A stretch of DNA of 7,390 nt from an uncultured Rubrobacteraceae bacterium (lineage in GTDB: Bacteria > Actinomycetota > Rubrobacteria > Rubrobacterales > Rubrobacteraceae). This document shows positions 1 through 6,299 of the stretch, piece after piece; positions within the stretch are counted from its first letter, which is position 1, and each line of letters begins with the position of its first letter. The notes beneath the pieces were generated by a model. That model was not told the DNA's origin. It saw only the letters and a program-made list of their open reading frames with translations, and did no database searches. The stretch covers positions 1-7,390 of the forward strand of contig CADCUW010000120.1 in the NCBI GenBank assembly GCA_902805985.1, written 5' to 3'. The position numbers and the translations under genes were made by a program.

Positions 1-1
1 C

Positions 2-34
2 GAGGACGACGAGGAAGGCGCGGGCGCGGCCTAG
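2..34 (+). CDS. rpoZ: 3' end of an upstream gene, probably RNA polymerase omega subunit (partial)
   Basis: Only the last ten codons and a TAG stop (32-34) lie in the window; they read EDDEEGAGAA. A short acidic, Ala/Gly-ending tail is compatible with actinobacterial RpoZ, the omega subunit that helps assemble and stabilise RNA polymerase. The main support is context: rpoZ normally stands directly before coaBC in the actinobacterial gmk-rpoZ-coaBC-metK-priA order. The stop lies nine bases before the coaBC GTG, so the genes are probably co-transcribed. Another reading frame stays open to a TGA at 45-47 and would overlap the coaBC start, but its Arg/Pro-rich peptide looks non-coding. The identity is inferred from position, not from recognisable sequence. 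Confidence 0.5.
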   Translation, partial: EDDEEGAGAA

Positions 35-43
35 GGCTAACCC

Positions 44-1129
44 GTGATCCTGGTCTCCGTCGGCCCCACGGCGGGGGCGCTAATAGCTCCTCCCGTCGTC
101 CGGGAACTGGCGGCGGCGGGGCACGAGATCCAGGTCCTACTGGAGCCCGGTACCGACCACTTCGTCGGGCCGGGCACTTTCTTGCCCGTCTCAAACGTCG
201 TCGAGGGTCCATCCGGCGTCCCCGACGCGGTTCTGTTCCTGCCGGCGACGGCCGGTACGCTGGCCAGGCTCGCCCGCGGCCTCGACCACCCGGCGGCGCG
301 GACGGATGGCGTGCCCGCCTTCGTGGTACCTGACCTCGACGCCGCGACCGCTGAGAACCCCGCCGTGAGATCCAACCTGGACGTCCTGAGGGGGGACGGT
401 ACGAAGATCCTTCGGGGCGAGGGCGGGAACATGGCCGGCGTGGACGAGGTCGTCGCGGGGGTGCTCGGTGGCCTCGGGGGGCCGATGGCAGGCCTGAGGG
501 TGCTGGTGACCGCGGGAGGAACCCACGAGCCGCTCGACAGCGTCCGGTTCATCGGGAACCTCTCTTCGGGGAAGATGGGCCTGGCGCTCGCGAGGGCGGC
601 GTTGAGGATGGGGGCCGCTGTAACCGTGGTCGCGGCGAACATCGCGCGGCGGGAGCCGGGGGTGAGGTGGCGCGACGTGGGCACCGTCGAGGAGCTTCGG
701 GACGAGGTATTGCGGGAGGCGGGTGAGGCTGACGTGCTCGTGATGGCGGCGGCCGTCTCGGACTTCACGCCCGCCGCTCCCGATCGGGAGAAGATCCGGC
801 GCAGCTCCGGGGTGCGGAGCATCGAGCTGGCGCCAACTCCAGACGTCTTGCGGGCCGTGCGGGAGCAGAGCCCCGAACTCTTTATGGTAGGATTCGCGGC
901 GACCCACGGTGACCCCGCGTCAGACGCCCGCGAGAAGCTCGAAAAGAAGGGCGCCGACGTTATCGTCGGCAACGACATCTCGAGGGAGGGCGTCGGTTTC
1001 GGCGCGGAGGAGAACGAAGTCTACGTGGTCTCGGGCCGCGGTGAGCGCTTCGTTCCGCGGGCCACCAAAACCGAAGTCGCCCGGGAGATACTCGACGAAG
1101 TCCTGGCGCTTATAGACGAGGAGAGGTAG
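44..1129 (+). CDS. coaBC: CoaBC-type protein: intact phosphopantothenoylcysteine synthetase (CoaB) domain with a degenerate decarboxylase (CoaC) domain
   Basis: Coenzyme A biosynthesis protein of 361 aa; family members are usually about 400 aa. Residues 1-145 are the flavoprotein-like CoaC fold (start ILVSVGPTAG, later LPATAGTLARLARG). Residues 150-361 are CoaB, which joins 4'-phosphopantothenate to cysteine using CTP. CoaB looks functional: TAGGTHEPLDSVRFIGN at 156-172 contains the conserved Asn (N172), followed by SSGKMG at 174-179, AAAVSDF, a KIRR version of the KxKK motif at 250-253, and VGFAATH. The CoaC half is short and lacks the decarboxylase residues known from E. coli Dfp. The His-bearing segment is deleted, PAMN is replaced by PDLD (96-99), and the Cys of the ACG loop is absent. 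GTG 44 is chosen because it starts exactly at the first beta strand; the only ribosome-site hint is AGGG at 33-36. The ligase is certain. Decarboxylation was probably lost or moved to another protein. Confidence 0.93.
   Translation: MILVSVGPTAGALIAPPVVRELAAAGHEIQVLLEPGTDHFVGPGTFLPVSNVVEGPSGVPDAVLFLPATAGTLARLARGLDHPAARTDGVPAFVVPDLDAATAENPAVRSNLDVLRGDGTKILRGEGGNMAGVDEVVAGVLGGLGGPMAGLRVLVTAGGTHEPLDSVRFIGNLSSGKMGLALARAALRMGAAVTVVAANIARREPGVRWRDVGTVEELRDEVLREAGEADVLVMAAAVSDFTPAAPDREKIRRSSGVRSIELAPTPDVLRAVREQSPELFMVGFAATHGDPASDAREKLEKKGADVIVGNDISREGVGFGAEENEVYVVSGRGERFVPRATKTEVAREILDEVLALIDEER
1118..1127 (+). promoter_or_regulatory. Ribosome binding site of metK
   Basis: A purine run, GAGGAGAGGT, overlaps the last codons of coaBC. 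Its AGAGG core ends six bases before the metK ATG at 1133, which is ideal spacing. Lying inside the upstream gene, it suggests translational coupling of coaBC and metK. Confidence 0.7.
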
Positions 1130-1132
1130 AGC

Positions 1133-2371
1133 ATGGCGGAGCGGACAGTCGGAACGACCACCCTGAACGTGGCGGACGACCAGCGGCTCAAATCCTCGCA
1201 CCTGTTCACCTCCGAGTCCGTCACCGAGGGGCACCCGGACAAGATCGCCGACCAGGTCTCGGACGCCATCCTCGACGCGGCGCTGGCCGACGACCCCGCG
1301 AGCCGGGTGGCCTGCGAGACGCTCGTCACCACGGGACTCGTCGTCGTGGCCGGTGAGATCACGACGAGCACCTACGTCGACATTCCCACGCTGGTCCGCC
1401 AGAAGATCGCGGGTATCGGCTACACGCGCGCCAAGTTCGGCTTCGACGCGGAGACCTGCGGGGTGATAACGACCATAGACCCCCAGTCCGCGGACATCGC
1501 GCAGGGTGTGGATAGGGCGCTTGAGATCCGGGACGACGACGCGGCCCTCGACGAGATCGGTGCCGGCGACCAGGGCATGATGTTCGGCTACGCCTGCGAG
1601 GAGACCCCGGAGCTGATGCCGCTCCCGATAACCCTCGCCCACGCCCTCACCCGGCGCCTCGCCGAGGTGCGAAAGACCGAGAAGCTCGACTACCTAAGGC
1701 CCGACGGCAAGAGCCAGGTCACTGTGCGCTACGAGGGGGACACCCCTGTAGGGGTCGAGAAGATCCTCGTCTCGGCCCAGCACCGCGATGGTGTCGAGGG
1801 TCACATAAAAGACGACCTGATCGAGACGGTCATCCGGCCCGTCATGCCGGATGGCTTCTTTGACGAGGACTCGGCCGAGATCCTGGTGAACCCGACCGGC
1901 CGCTTCGTCACGGGCGGACCGCAGGGCGACACGGGCCTCACCGGACGCAAGATCATAGTGGACACCTACGGCGGCTCCGCCCCGCACGGCGGCGGCGCCT
2001 TCTCCGGCAAGGACGCCACCAAAGTGGACCGCTCGGCCTCCTACGCCGCCCGCTGGGTCGCCAAGAACCTCGTCGCCGCCGGCATCGCGGGCCGTTGCCT
2101 GGTTCAGGTTGCCTATGCTATTGGCGTGGCGCGGCCCGTTAGCGTGATGGTCGAGACCTTCGGGACGGCCAGGGTAGATCCCGCCACGCTCGGCAACCTC
2201 GTGATGGAGCACTTCGACTTGAGGCCGGGTGCTATCATCCGCGACCTCGAGCTCCGCAACCCTGTCTTCGCCCAGACGGCCGCCTACGGCCACTTCGGCC
2301 GCCGCGAGCCCGGTTTTACCTGGGAAGAGACCACCCGCGCCGAGGACCTGCGCCGCTCCGCCGGCCTGTAG
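1133..2371 (+). CDS. metK: S-adenosylmethionine synthetase (methionine adenosyltransferase)
   Basis: Cytosolic enzyme making S-adenosylmethionine from ATP and methionine, releasing phosphate and pyrophosphate; it supplies methyl groups for DNA, RNA and protein methylation. At 412 aa it is slightly longer than E. coli MetK (384), mainly because of about 20 extra N-terminal residues before the conserved [19 protein letters not shown]. In that segment H34 and D36 match the catalytic His and Mg-binding Asp. Also present are GEITT, the ATP-site motif [12 protein letters not shown] (143-154) and the phosphate loop GGGAFSGKD (286-294). The C-terminal YGHFGR block is intact. ATG 1133 has a well-spaced ribosome site and lies three bases after the coaBC stop. 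No internal Met or Val start falls between it and the conserved core that would also keep the site. The TAG stop is followed directly by priA in the same frame. Confidence 0.98.
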   Translation: MAERTVGTTTLNVADDQRLKSSHLFTSESVTEGHPDKIADQVSDAILDAALADDPASRVACETLVTTGLVVVAGEITTSTYVDIPTLVRQKIAGIGYTRAKFGFDAETCGVITTIDPQSADIAQGVDRALEIRDDDAALDEIGAGDQGMMFGYACEETPELMPLPITLAHALTRRLAEVRKTEKLDYLRPDGKSQVTVRYEGDTPVGVEKILVSAQHRDGVEGHIKDDLIETVIRPVMPDGFFDEDSAEILVNPTGRFVTGGPQGDTGLTGRKIIVDTYGGSAPHGGGAFSGKDATKVDRSASYAARWVAKNLVAAGIAGRCLVQVAYAIGVARPVSVMVETFGTARVDPATLGNLVMEHFDLRPGAIIRDLELRNPVFAQTAAYGHFGRREPGFTWEETTRAEDLRRSAGL

Positions 2372-4666
2372 TTGGTCCGCGCCACGGGGCAACGGGCGGG
2401 CTCGACCGCCCGGGGATACGCCAGCGGCGGGTACGCGAAAGGCGGGTACGCGAAAGGCGGGTACGCGAACGTCCGGGTCTGCCTCCTGATCCCCACGCAC
2501 GCCCTGCCCCCGCTGAGCTACCGGGTCCCGGTTCACCTGCGACGGAAGATCTCCACAGGCTCCCTGGTCGTCGCCCCGCTCTCCGGCCGCTCGCGCCTAG
2601 GGATCGTGCTGGGCGAGGAGGCCGGGCCCGACCGGGATCTGGAGAGCCTCTTCTCCGTGCCGGACGGGCTCTCGGTCCCGCCGGATCTCATGGAGGTGTG
2701 CCGCTGGGTGGCCGAGTCGTCGGCGGTCCCCCTGCCCACGGTTCTCCGGGCAGCACTTCCCCCCGGCATCGACGCGGGCCGCTTCGTGGTGACCCGACCT
2801 GCCGAAGGCTGGTCCTGGGTTGAGGGCGACGCCGTCTCCCGCGCCGCGCTGAAGCGGGCGCTCGGGCCCGACGGGCTCAAGGAGGCCGAGGAAGAGGGGA
2901 GGGTCCTGCTCTCGCCAACCATCCCGGCCCGCAAGACCGTAGAGTGGGCGGCGGTCAGGGAAGCGGCGGAGCCGGACCTCGCGCGCGCGCCGCGGCAGCG
3001 GCAGCTCTTCGAACACTTGAAGGAACGTGGCGGCGCCCTACCCGCGGCGACGCTTCTCGAAGAGGCCGGAGCGGGCCGTGCCGCGCTGCGCGAGCTCGCC
3101 GGCCGGGGGGCCGTCCGGCTCGTGCGCCGGCCCGAACCGGCCCCGCTGCTCTGGACCACCGGAGAGATCGAGACGCGCTCTTTCGACACCGACGCGTCCA
3201 GGGCTGTCGGGCGGGGCGGCGCCTTCGTGTGGCGGGTCCCGACGAGGGACGAGCCGGAGGCCGTCGCCGCCGTCGCGCGGGCCATCGTCGGTGAGGGGGA
3301 TCAGGCCCTGATCCTGGCCCCCGAGATAGCGTCGGTCGAGCGCCTGGCCCGTCACCTGCGTCGCGGCTTGCCGCGTGGACACACCGTCGCCGCTTATCAC
3401 AGCGGGCTCGGGCGGGAGAGGGCCGCGGTCTTCGAGGCGGCCCGCCGGGGGGAGGCGGACGTGGTCGTCGGCACGCGCGCCGCGGCCCTGTTGCCGCTGG
3501 CCCGCCCCGGGGCTCTGTGCGTCGTGGACGAACACGACGAGTCCCACCGGGCCGAACCCGGGTACGAGGGCATTCCCATCCATGCCAGGGACGTCGCCAT
3601 CGCCAGGGGCCGCGCGGAAGGCGCCGTGGTCATCTGCCTCTCCCCGACGCCCTCCCTGCGCCTCTTCGCCGCGCCGCGCCGCGGCGCGGCGGTGGTTAGA
3701 GAGCTGCCCGCCCGGCCGGCGACGGAGTGGCCGGCGGTGCGCATCGTGGATCTGCGGGGCTCTGGCGCCGTCTTGAGTTCTACCCTGGTGGATACCTGCC
3801 GGCGCCTCGCGGACGGTGGCGGACGCGCGGGTGTGGTGGTGGACCGGCTGGGTTACGCCTCCGCCGTCTCCTGCAACCGCTGCGGGGCCGTCCGGCGCTG
3901 CCCGGAGTGCGACCTGCCGCTCTCGCTGCACGACCGGGCGCGGTCTCTGGTCTGTTCCAAATGCGGGCACCGGGAGGCGCGTGACGCGCGCTGCCCGGAG
4001 TGCGGATCCGACCGTCTGAGCCTGGCCGGGATCGCGGTGGAGAAAGTGCGCGAGGAGCTCTCGTCCGCCCTCGGCGAGCCGGTCGGCCTCGTCACCGCGG
4101 GACGGCGGGAGCTAGGGGAGGCCGCCGTGGTGGTCGGGACCGCCCGGTGCGTGCTGCAGGAGACCTGGGACGCCGTCCTGGTGCCGGACGTAGACGCGGC
4201 GCTCCATGGCGGCGGCCTCGGGGCCGCCGAACGCTCCTTCCGTCTGGTCTACCGGGCGGCCGAGTCGGCGCGGGGGGTGCTCCTGATCCAGACCCGCACC
4301 CCCGAGCATTACGTGCTCGGCGCGGCGGCCCGCGACGACTACGAGTCCTTCGTCGCCGCCGAGGCGCCACGGCTCCGGGCCGCGGGCTACCCGCCCTTCG
4401 CCCACCTGGCCACGGTGGTCCTGTCGGGGCCAAGGAAGACGGTCTTCGGTGCGGTAGAATCCCGGCTGCGCCCCGGCCTTGGCGAGGGCGTGGAGGCATC
4501 CGATCCCGTGCCCGTAGCGGGTTCGGGCGGGCCGGCATCATGGAAGGTCCTGCTCCGGTCCCGTGACCGCCGGGCCGTCGCCAGGGCCGCGGGACGGGCG
4601 GCGCGCCTGGCCGCCGGGACGCGCGGGATGGAGGCACGTATTTTGGTTGACCCCGAGGAGGTATGA
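2372..4666 (+). CDS. priA: PriA-like replication restart protein with degenerate helicase motifs
   Basis: Primosomal protein homologue, 764 aa. PriA recognises stalled or repaired forks and promotes replisome reloading. The N-terminal DNA-binding domain (about 34-130) has the family pattern of strand, Y50RVP and GSLVVAPLSGRSRLGIVLG. The paired zinc sites are complete, with cysteines at 501, 504, 510, 513, 528, 531, 541 and 544. The C-terminal block RTPEHYVLGAAARDDYESF...YPPFAHLATVVLSG is typical. The motor is not intact: Walker A GxTGSGKT has become VPTRDEP (289-295), DEEH reads DEHD (386-389), motif V is GTARCVLQ (589-596), and motif VI lacks GRAGR (YRAAESARG, 627-635). Loss of helicase motifs is known for actinobacterial PriA, so this is probably a non-helicase restart factor. 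TTG 2372 is the only usual start before the conserved core. It abuts the metK stop with no good ribosome site, implying reinitiation. Residues 15-33 are Gly/Tyr-rich repeats. Confidence 0.92.
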   Translation: MVRATGQRAGSTARGYASGGYAKGGYAKGGYANVRVCLLIPTHALPPLSYRVPVHLRRKISTGSLVVAPLSGRSRLGIVLGEEAGPDRDLESLFSVPDGLSVPPDLMEVCRWVAESSAVPLPTVLRAALPPGIDAGRFVVTRPAEGWSWVEGDAVSRAALKRALGPDGLKEAEEEGRVLLSPTIPARKTVEWAAVREAAEPDLARAPRQRQLFEHLKERGGALPAATLLEEAGAGRAALRELAGRGAVRLVRRPEPAPLLWTTGEIETRSFDTDASRAVGRGGAFVWRVPTRDEPEAVAAVARAIVGEGDQALILAPEIASVERLARHLRRGLPRGHTVAAYHSGLGRERAAVFEAARRGEADVVVGTRAAALLPLARPGALCVVDEHDESHRAEPGYEGIPIHARDVAIARGRAEGAVVICLSPTPSLRLFAAPRRGAAVVRELPARPATEWPAVRIVDLRGSGAVLSSTLVDTCRRLADGGGRAGVVVDRLGYASAVSCNRCGAVRRCPECDLPLSLHDRARSLVCSKCGHREARDARCPECGSDRLSLAGIAVEKVREELSSALGEPVGLVTAGRRELGEAAVVVGTARCVLQETWDAVLVPDVDAALHGGGLGAAERSFRLVYRAAESARGVLLIQTRTPEHYVLGAAARDDYESFVAAEAPRLRAAGYPPFAHLATVVLSGPRKTVFGAVESRLRPGLGEGVEASDPVPVAGSGGPASWKVLLRSRDRRAVARAAGRAARLAAGTRGMEARILVDPEEV
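2393..2412 (+). other. GC-rich hairpin just inside the start of priA
   Basis: A perfect 7-bp inverted repeat (CGGGCGG and CCGCCCG) flanks a six-base spacer, about 20 bases after the priA TTG. The stem is all G/C and has no T tract, so it is not a classical terminator. It could affect translation or read-through from metK into priA, but the match is short for DNA this GC-rich. Confidence 0.3.
2411..2470 (+). repeat. In-frame 15-bp tandem repeat in the priA N-terminus
   Basis: Three consecutive copies of GGCGGGTACGCGAAA stand at 2426-2440, 2441-2455 and 2456-2470. The first two are identical and the third differs only in its last base (C for A). A diverged fourth copy precedes them at 2411-2425. 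In the priA frame they encode RGYAS, GGYAK, GGYAK and GGYAN. Since the unit is a multiple of three, copy-number change would keep the frame. The array ends exactly where conserved PriA sequence begins (residue 34). Confidence 0.9.
4655..4662 (+). promoter_or_regulatory. Ribosome binding site that decides the def start
   Basis: GAGGAGGT is a near-perfect Shine-Dalgarno sequence inside the last codons of priA. It directly touches the ATG at 4663 (no spacer), which is unusable spacing, but lies nine bases before the in-frame GTG at 4672. This favours GTG 4672 as the def start. Confidence 0.7.
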
Positions 4667-4671
4667 GCGCC

Positions 4672-5169
4672 GTGGCGCTGGAAGTCAAGACGTTCGGAGA
4701 CCCGGTGCTGAAGACGCGGGCCGCCAAAGTGAAGGAGTTCGACGACGCCCTGCTCCGCCTCACCGAAGACATGCTCGTCACGATGCACGAGCGGGAGGGG
4801 GTCGGGCTCGCGGCGAACCAGGTGGGGCGCCTCAGGCGCGTGCTCGTCGCCGCGATCGAGGAGGACGAATATGTCGTCGTCAACCCCGTGATCGAAGCCT
4901 CCTCCGAGGAGACCGAGGTCCTGGCAGAAGGCTGCCTCTCGATCCCCGGCATCCAGGTCGAGGTGGAGCGCCCCGTGGCGGTCACCATCACCGGCCAGGA
5001 CACCGCCGGAGAGGACCTGCGCCTGGAGGCGGACGGCCTCCTTGCCAGGGTCTTCCAGCACGAGGTGGACCACCTCGACGGCGTGCTGATCCTGGACCGC
5101 ACGGACCGGGAGTCGCGCAAGGCCGCCTTGCGCGAGTGGCGCGAGCGCCTGCTCGCCCAGAACGCCTGA
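4672..5169 (+). CDS. def: Peptide deformylase
   Basis: Metal-dependent hydrolase that removes the formyl group from the N-terminal formyl-methionine of new proteins. It is 165 aa from GTG 4672 (168 from ATG 4663), the normal family length. All three signature motifs are intact: GVGLAANQ (43-50), EGCLSIP (86-92) with metal ligand C88, and QHEVDHL (129-135) with metal ligands H130 and H134 and catalytic E131. The N-terminus from the GTG (MALEVKTFGDPVL) matches the usual short lead before the conserved GDPVL. The ATG at 4663 would give MSAVALEVK and overlap the priA stop as ATGA; it cannot be excluded. The gene works in sequence with fmt, which follows ten bases later and adds the formyl group that Def removes. 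Function is secure; only the start is uncertain. Confidence 0.97.
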   Translation: MALEVKTFGDPVLKTRAAKVKEFDDALLRLTEDMLVTMHEREGVGLAANQVGRLRRVLVAAIEEDEYVVVNPVIEASSEETEVLAEGCLSIPGIQVEVERPVAVTITGQDTAGEDLRLEADGLLARVFQHEVDHLDGVLILDRTDRESRKAALREWRERLLAQNA

Positions 5170-5179
5170 CGCCCGGCCC

Positions 5180-6103
5180 GTGAAGGTAGCGTTCGCCGGA
5201 ACCCCGCCCTTCGCCGCGACCATCCTCAGCGGCCTGCTCGCCTCCGACCACGAGGTGGGGCTCGTAATCTCCCAGCCTGACCGCCGCCGGGGACGGGGGC
5301 GGAGGACCACCCCGACGGCCGTCTCGTCCCTCGCCCGCTCGGAAGGCCTACCCCTGGCCCAACCCGCGCGCATAGGCGAGGTGGCGACCGAGATCTCCTC
5401 ACACGGCGCCCTTATCGTCGCGGCCTTCGGCCAGATCCTGCGCCCCGACACCCTCCACGCCGCCCCCCACGGCGCCTGGAACGTCCACGCCTCCCTCCTC
5501 CCCAAATACCGCGGCGCCGCCCCCATAGAACGCGCCATCATGGAGGGCGAGCGCGAGACGGGCATCACCATAATGCGCATGGACGAAGGACTCGACACGG
5601 GGCCCATCGCCCTCCAGCGTCCCACAGAGATACCCCCCGACATGACCGGCGGCGAACTGACCGAACGCCTCGCCCATATCGGAGCTAACGCTATAGTAGA
5701 GGCTCTAGCTTTGCTGGACCAGGGAAGGTTAACCGTCTCCGAGCAGGACAGTCTTAATGCAACATATGCGTCTAAACTTCTGGACGAGGATAAGACCATT
5801 CGCTGGGAAGGCGGGGTTCGGGGGGTGCACGATCTGGTCCGGGCTCTGGCGCCGGGTACGGGGGCTCGCGCGTTCCACGAGGCTATCGAGGGGCCGGTCA
5901 AGATCTGGCGCGCGAGGGTGGCGGACGAGTCCGCAGCAGGTGCGCCTCCTGGCGCTATCTCTACCCCAGATGGTCGTATATGCGTGCGATGCGAGGTCGG
6001 GGTACTCGAGGTGCTGGAATTGCAGGCCCCGGGAGGTAGGCGCATGGAGGCCCGGGATTTCCTGCTCGGACACCAGCTGGAAGGAGCTTTCCTCAGACGA
6101 TAG
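5180..6103 (+). CDS. fmt: Methionyl-tRNA formyltransferase
   Basis: Transfers a formyl group from 10-formyltetrahydrofolate to methionyl-initiator-tRNA, producing the fMet-tRNA used to start translation. It is 307 aa (E. coli 315). The N-terminal catalytic domain carries AFAGTPPFA, SQPDRRRGRGRR (tRNA-binding loop region), NVHASLLPKYRGAAPI and MDEGLDTG. Catalytic residues are N101, H103 and D139, in the same spacing as E. coli N106, H108 and D144. The C-terminal OB-like tRNA-binding domain is marked by YASKLLDEDKTIRW. GTG 5180 begins exactly at the first strand (MKVAFAG). There is no clear ribosome site, so translation is probably coupled to def, whose stop lies ten bases before. Codons 168-210 (5681-5808) use A/T in the third position about half the time, unlike the rest of the gene. 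Confidence 0.98.
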   Translation: MKVAFAGTPPFAATILSGLLASDHEVGLVISQPDRRRGRGRRTTPTAVSSLARSEGLPLAQPARIGEVATEISSHGALIVAAFGQILRPDTLHAAPHGAWNVHASLLPKYRGAAPIERAIMEGERETGITIMRMDEGLDTGPIALQRPTEIPPDMTGGELTERLAHIGANAIVEALALLDQGRLTVSEQDSLNATYASKLLDEDKTIRWEGGVRGVHDLVRALAPGTGARAFHEAIEGPVKIWRARVADESAAGAPPGAISTPDGRICVRCEVGVLEVLELQAPGGRRMEARDFLLGHQLEGAFLRR

Positions 6104-6299
6104 GATCGCGTCGTGGACGGGCCGGGCCGCGGAACGTCGGAGTGTGGGGATCAGGGCAAGGTGTTAGCGGTGGTGCTAAACTTCGGCCGTTAAGCTGGGT
6201 CAAAACGCCGGGGAGGAGGCCGAGATCCGGGAGCCCGAGACCACCACCAGAACACCTGAACCGGAGGTAGAAGTACAGCGCCTGGCGCTCGACGACGAG
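6104..6299 (+). other. Spacer between fmt and the acyltransferase-like gene, no convincing gene
   Basis: This 196-base spacer is the first real gap after a run of tightly packed genes. I see no T-rich terminator, no convincing -35/-10 pair and no RNA gene. It contains two strong ribosome-site-like purine runs, GGGGAGGAGG (6209-6218) and GGAGGTAG (6262-6269), neither followed at normal spacing by ATG, GTG or TTG. The frame of the downstream gene is open back to a TAA at 6177-6179 and would encode an acidic, Pro/Thr-rich stretch. Part of the spacer may therefore be translated from an unusual start. Confidence 0.5.

Noticed and set aside
37..978. Minus-strand open frame of 313 codons opposite coaBC
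   Set aside because: Low-complexity Ser/Thr/Pro/Arg composition with no domain, fully overlapped by a clearly conserved gene.
1694..2536. Minus-strand open frame of 280 codons opposite metK
   Set aside because: It is the complement of MetK codons plus the tandem repeat (giving FRVPA repeats), and has no independent evidence.
5692..5697. TATAGT as a -10 promoter element within fmt
   Set aside because: No -35-like hexamer at 16-18 bases upstream; kept only as a note in the composition finding.
4387..6045. Long open frame of 552 codons on the minus strand
   Set aside because: It lies opposite the well-identified priA end, def and fmt genes. Its translation is Ser/Arg/Pro-rich without recognisable motifs. 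Such frames are expected antisense to G/C-biased codons.
6164..6179. Short inverted repeat TTAGC/GCTAA in the fmt spacer as a terminator
   Set aside because: Only five pairs with an A/T-rich stem and no T tract; too weak to call.
6142..6270. Possible 42-codon gene from GTG 6142 in the fmt spacer
   Set aside because: No ribosome site, Arg/Pro/Gly-rich composition and no recognisable product; likely chance.
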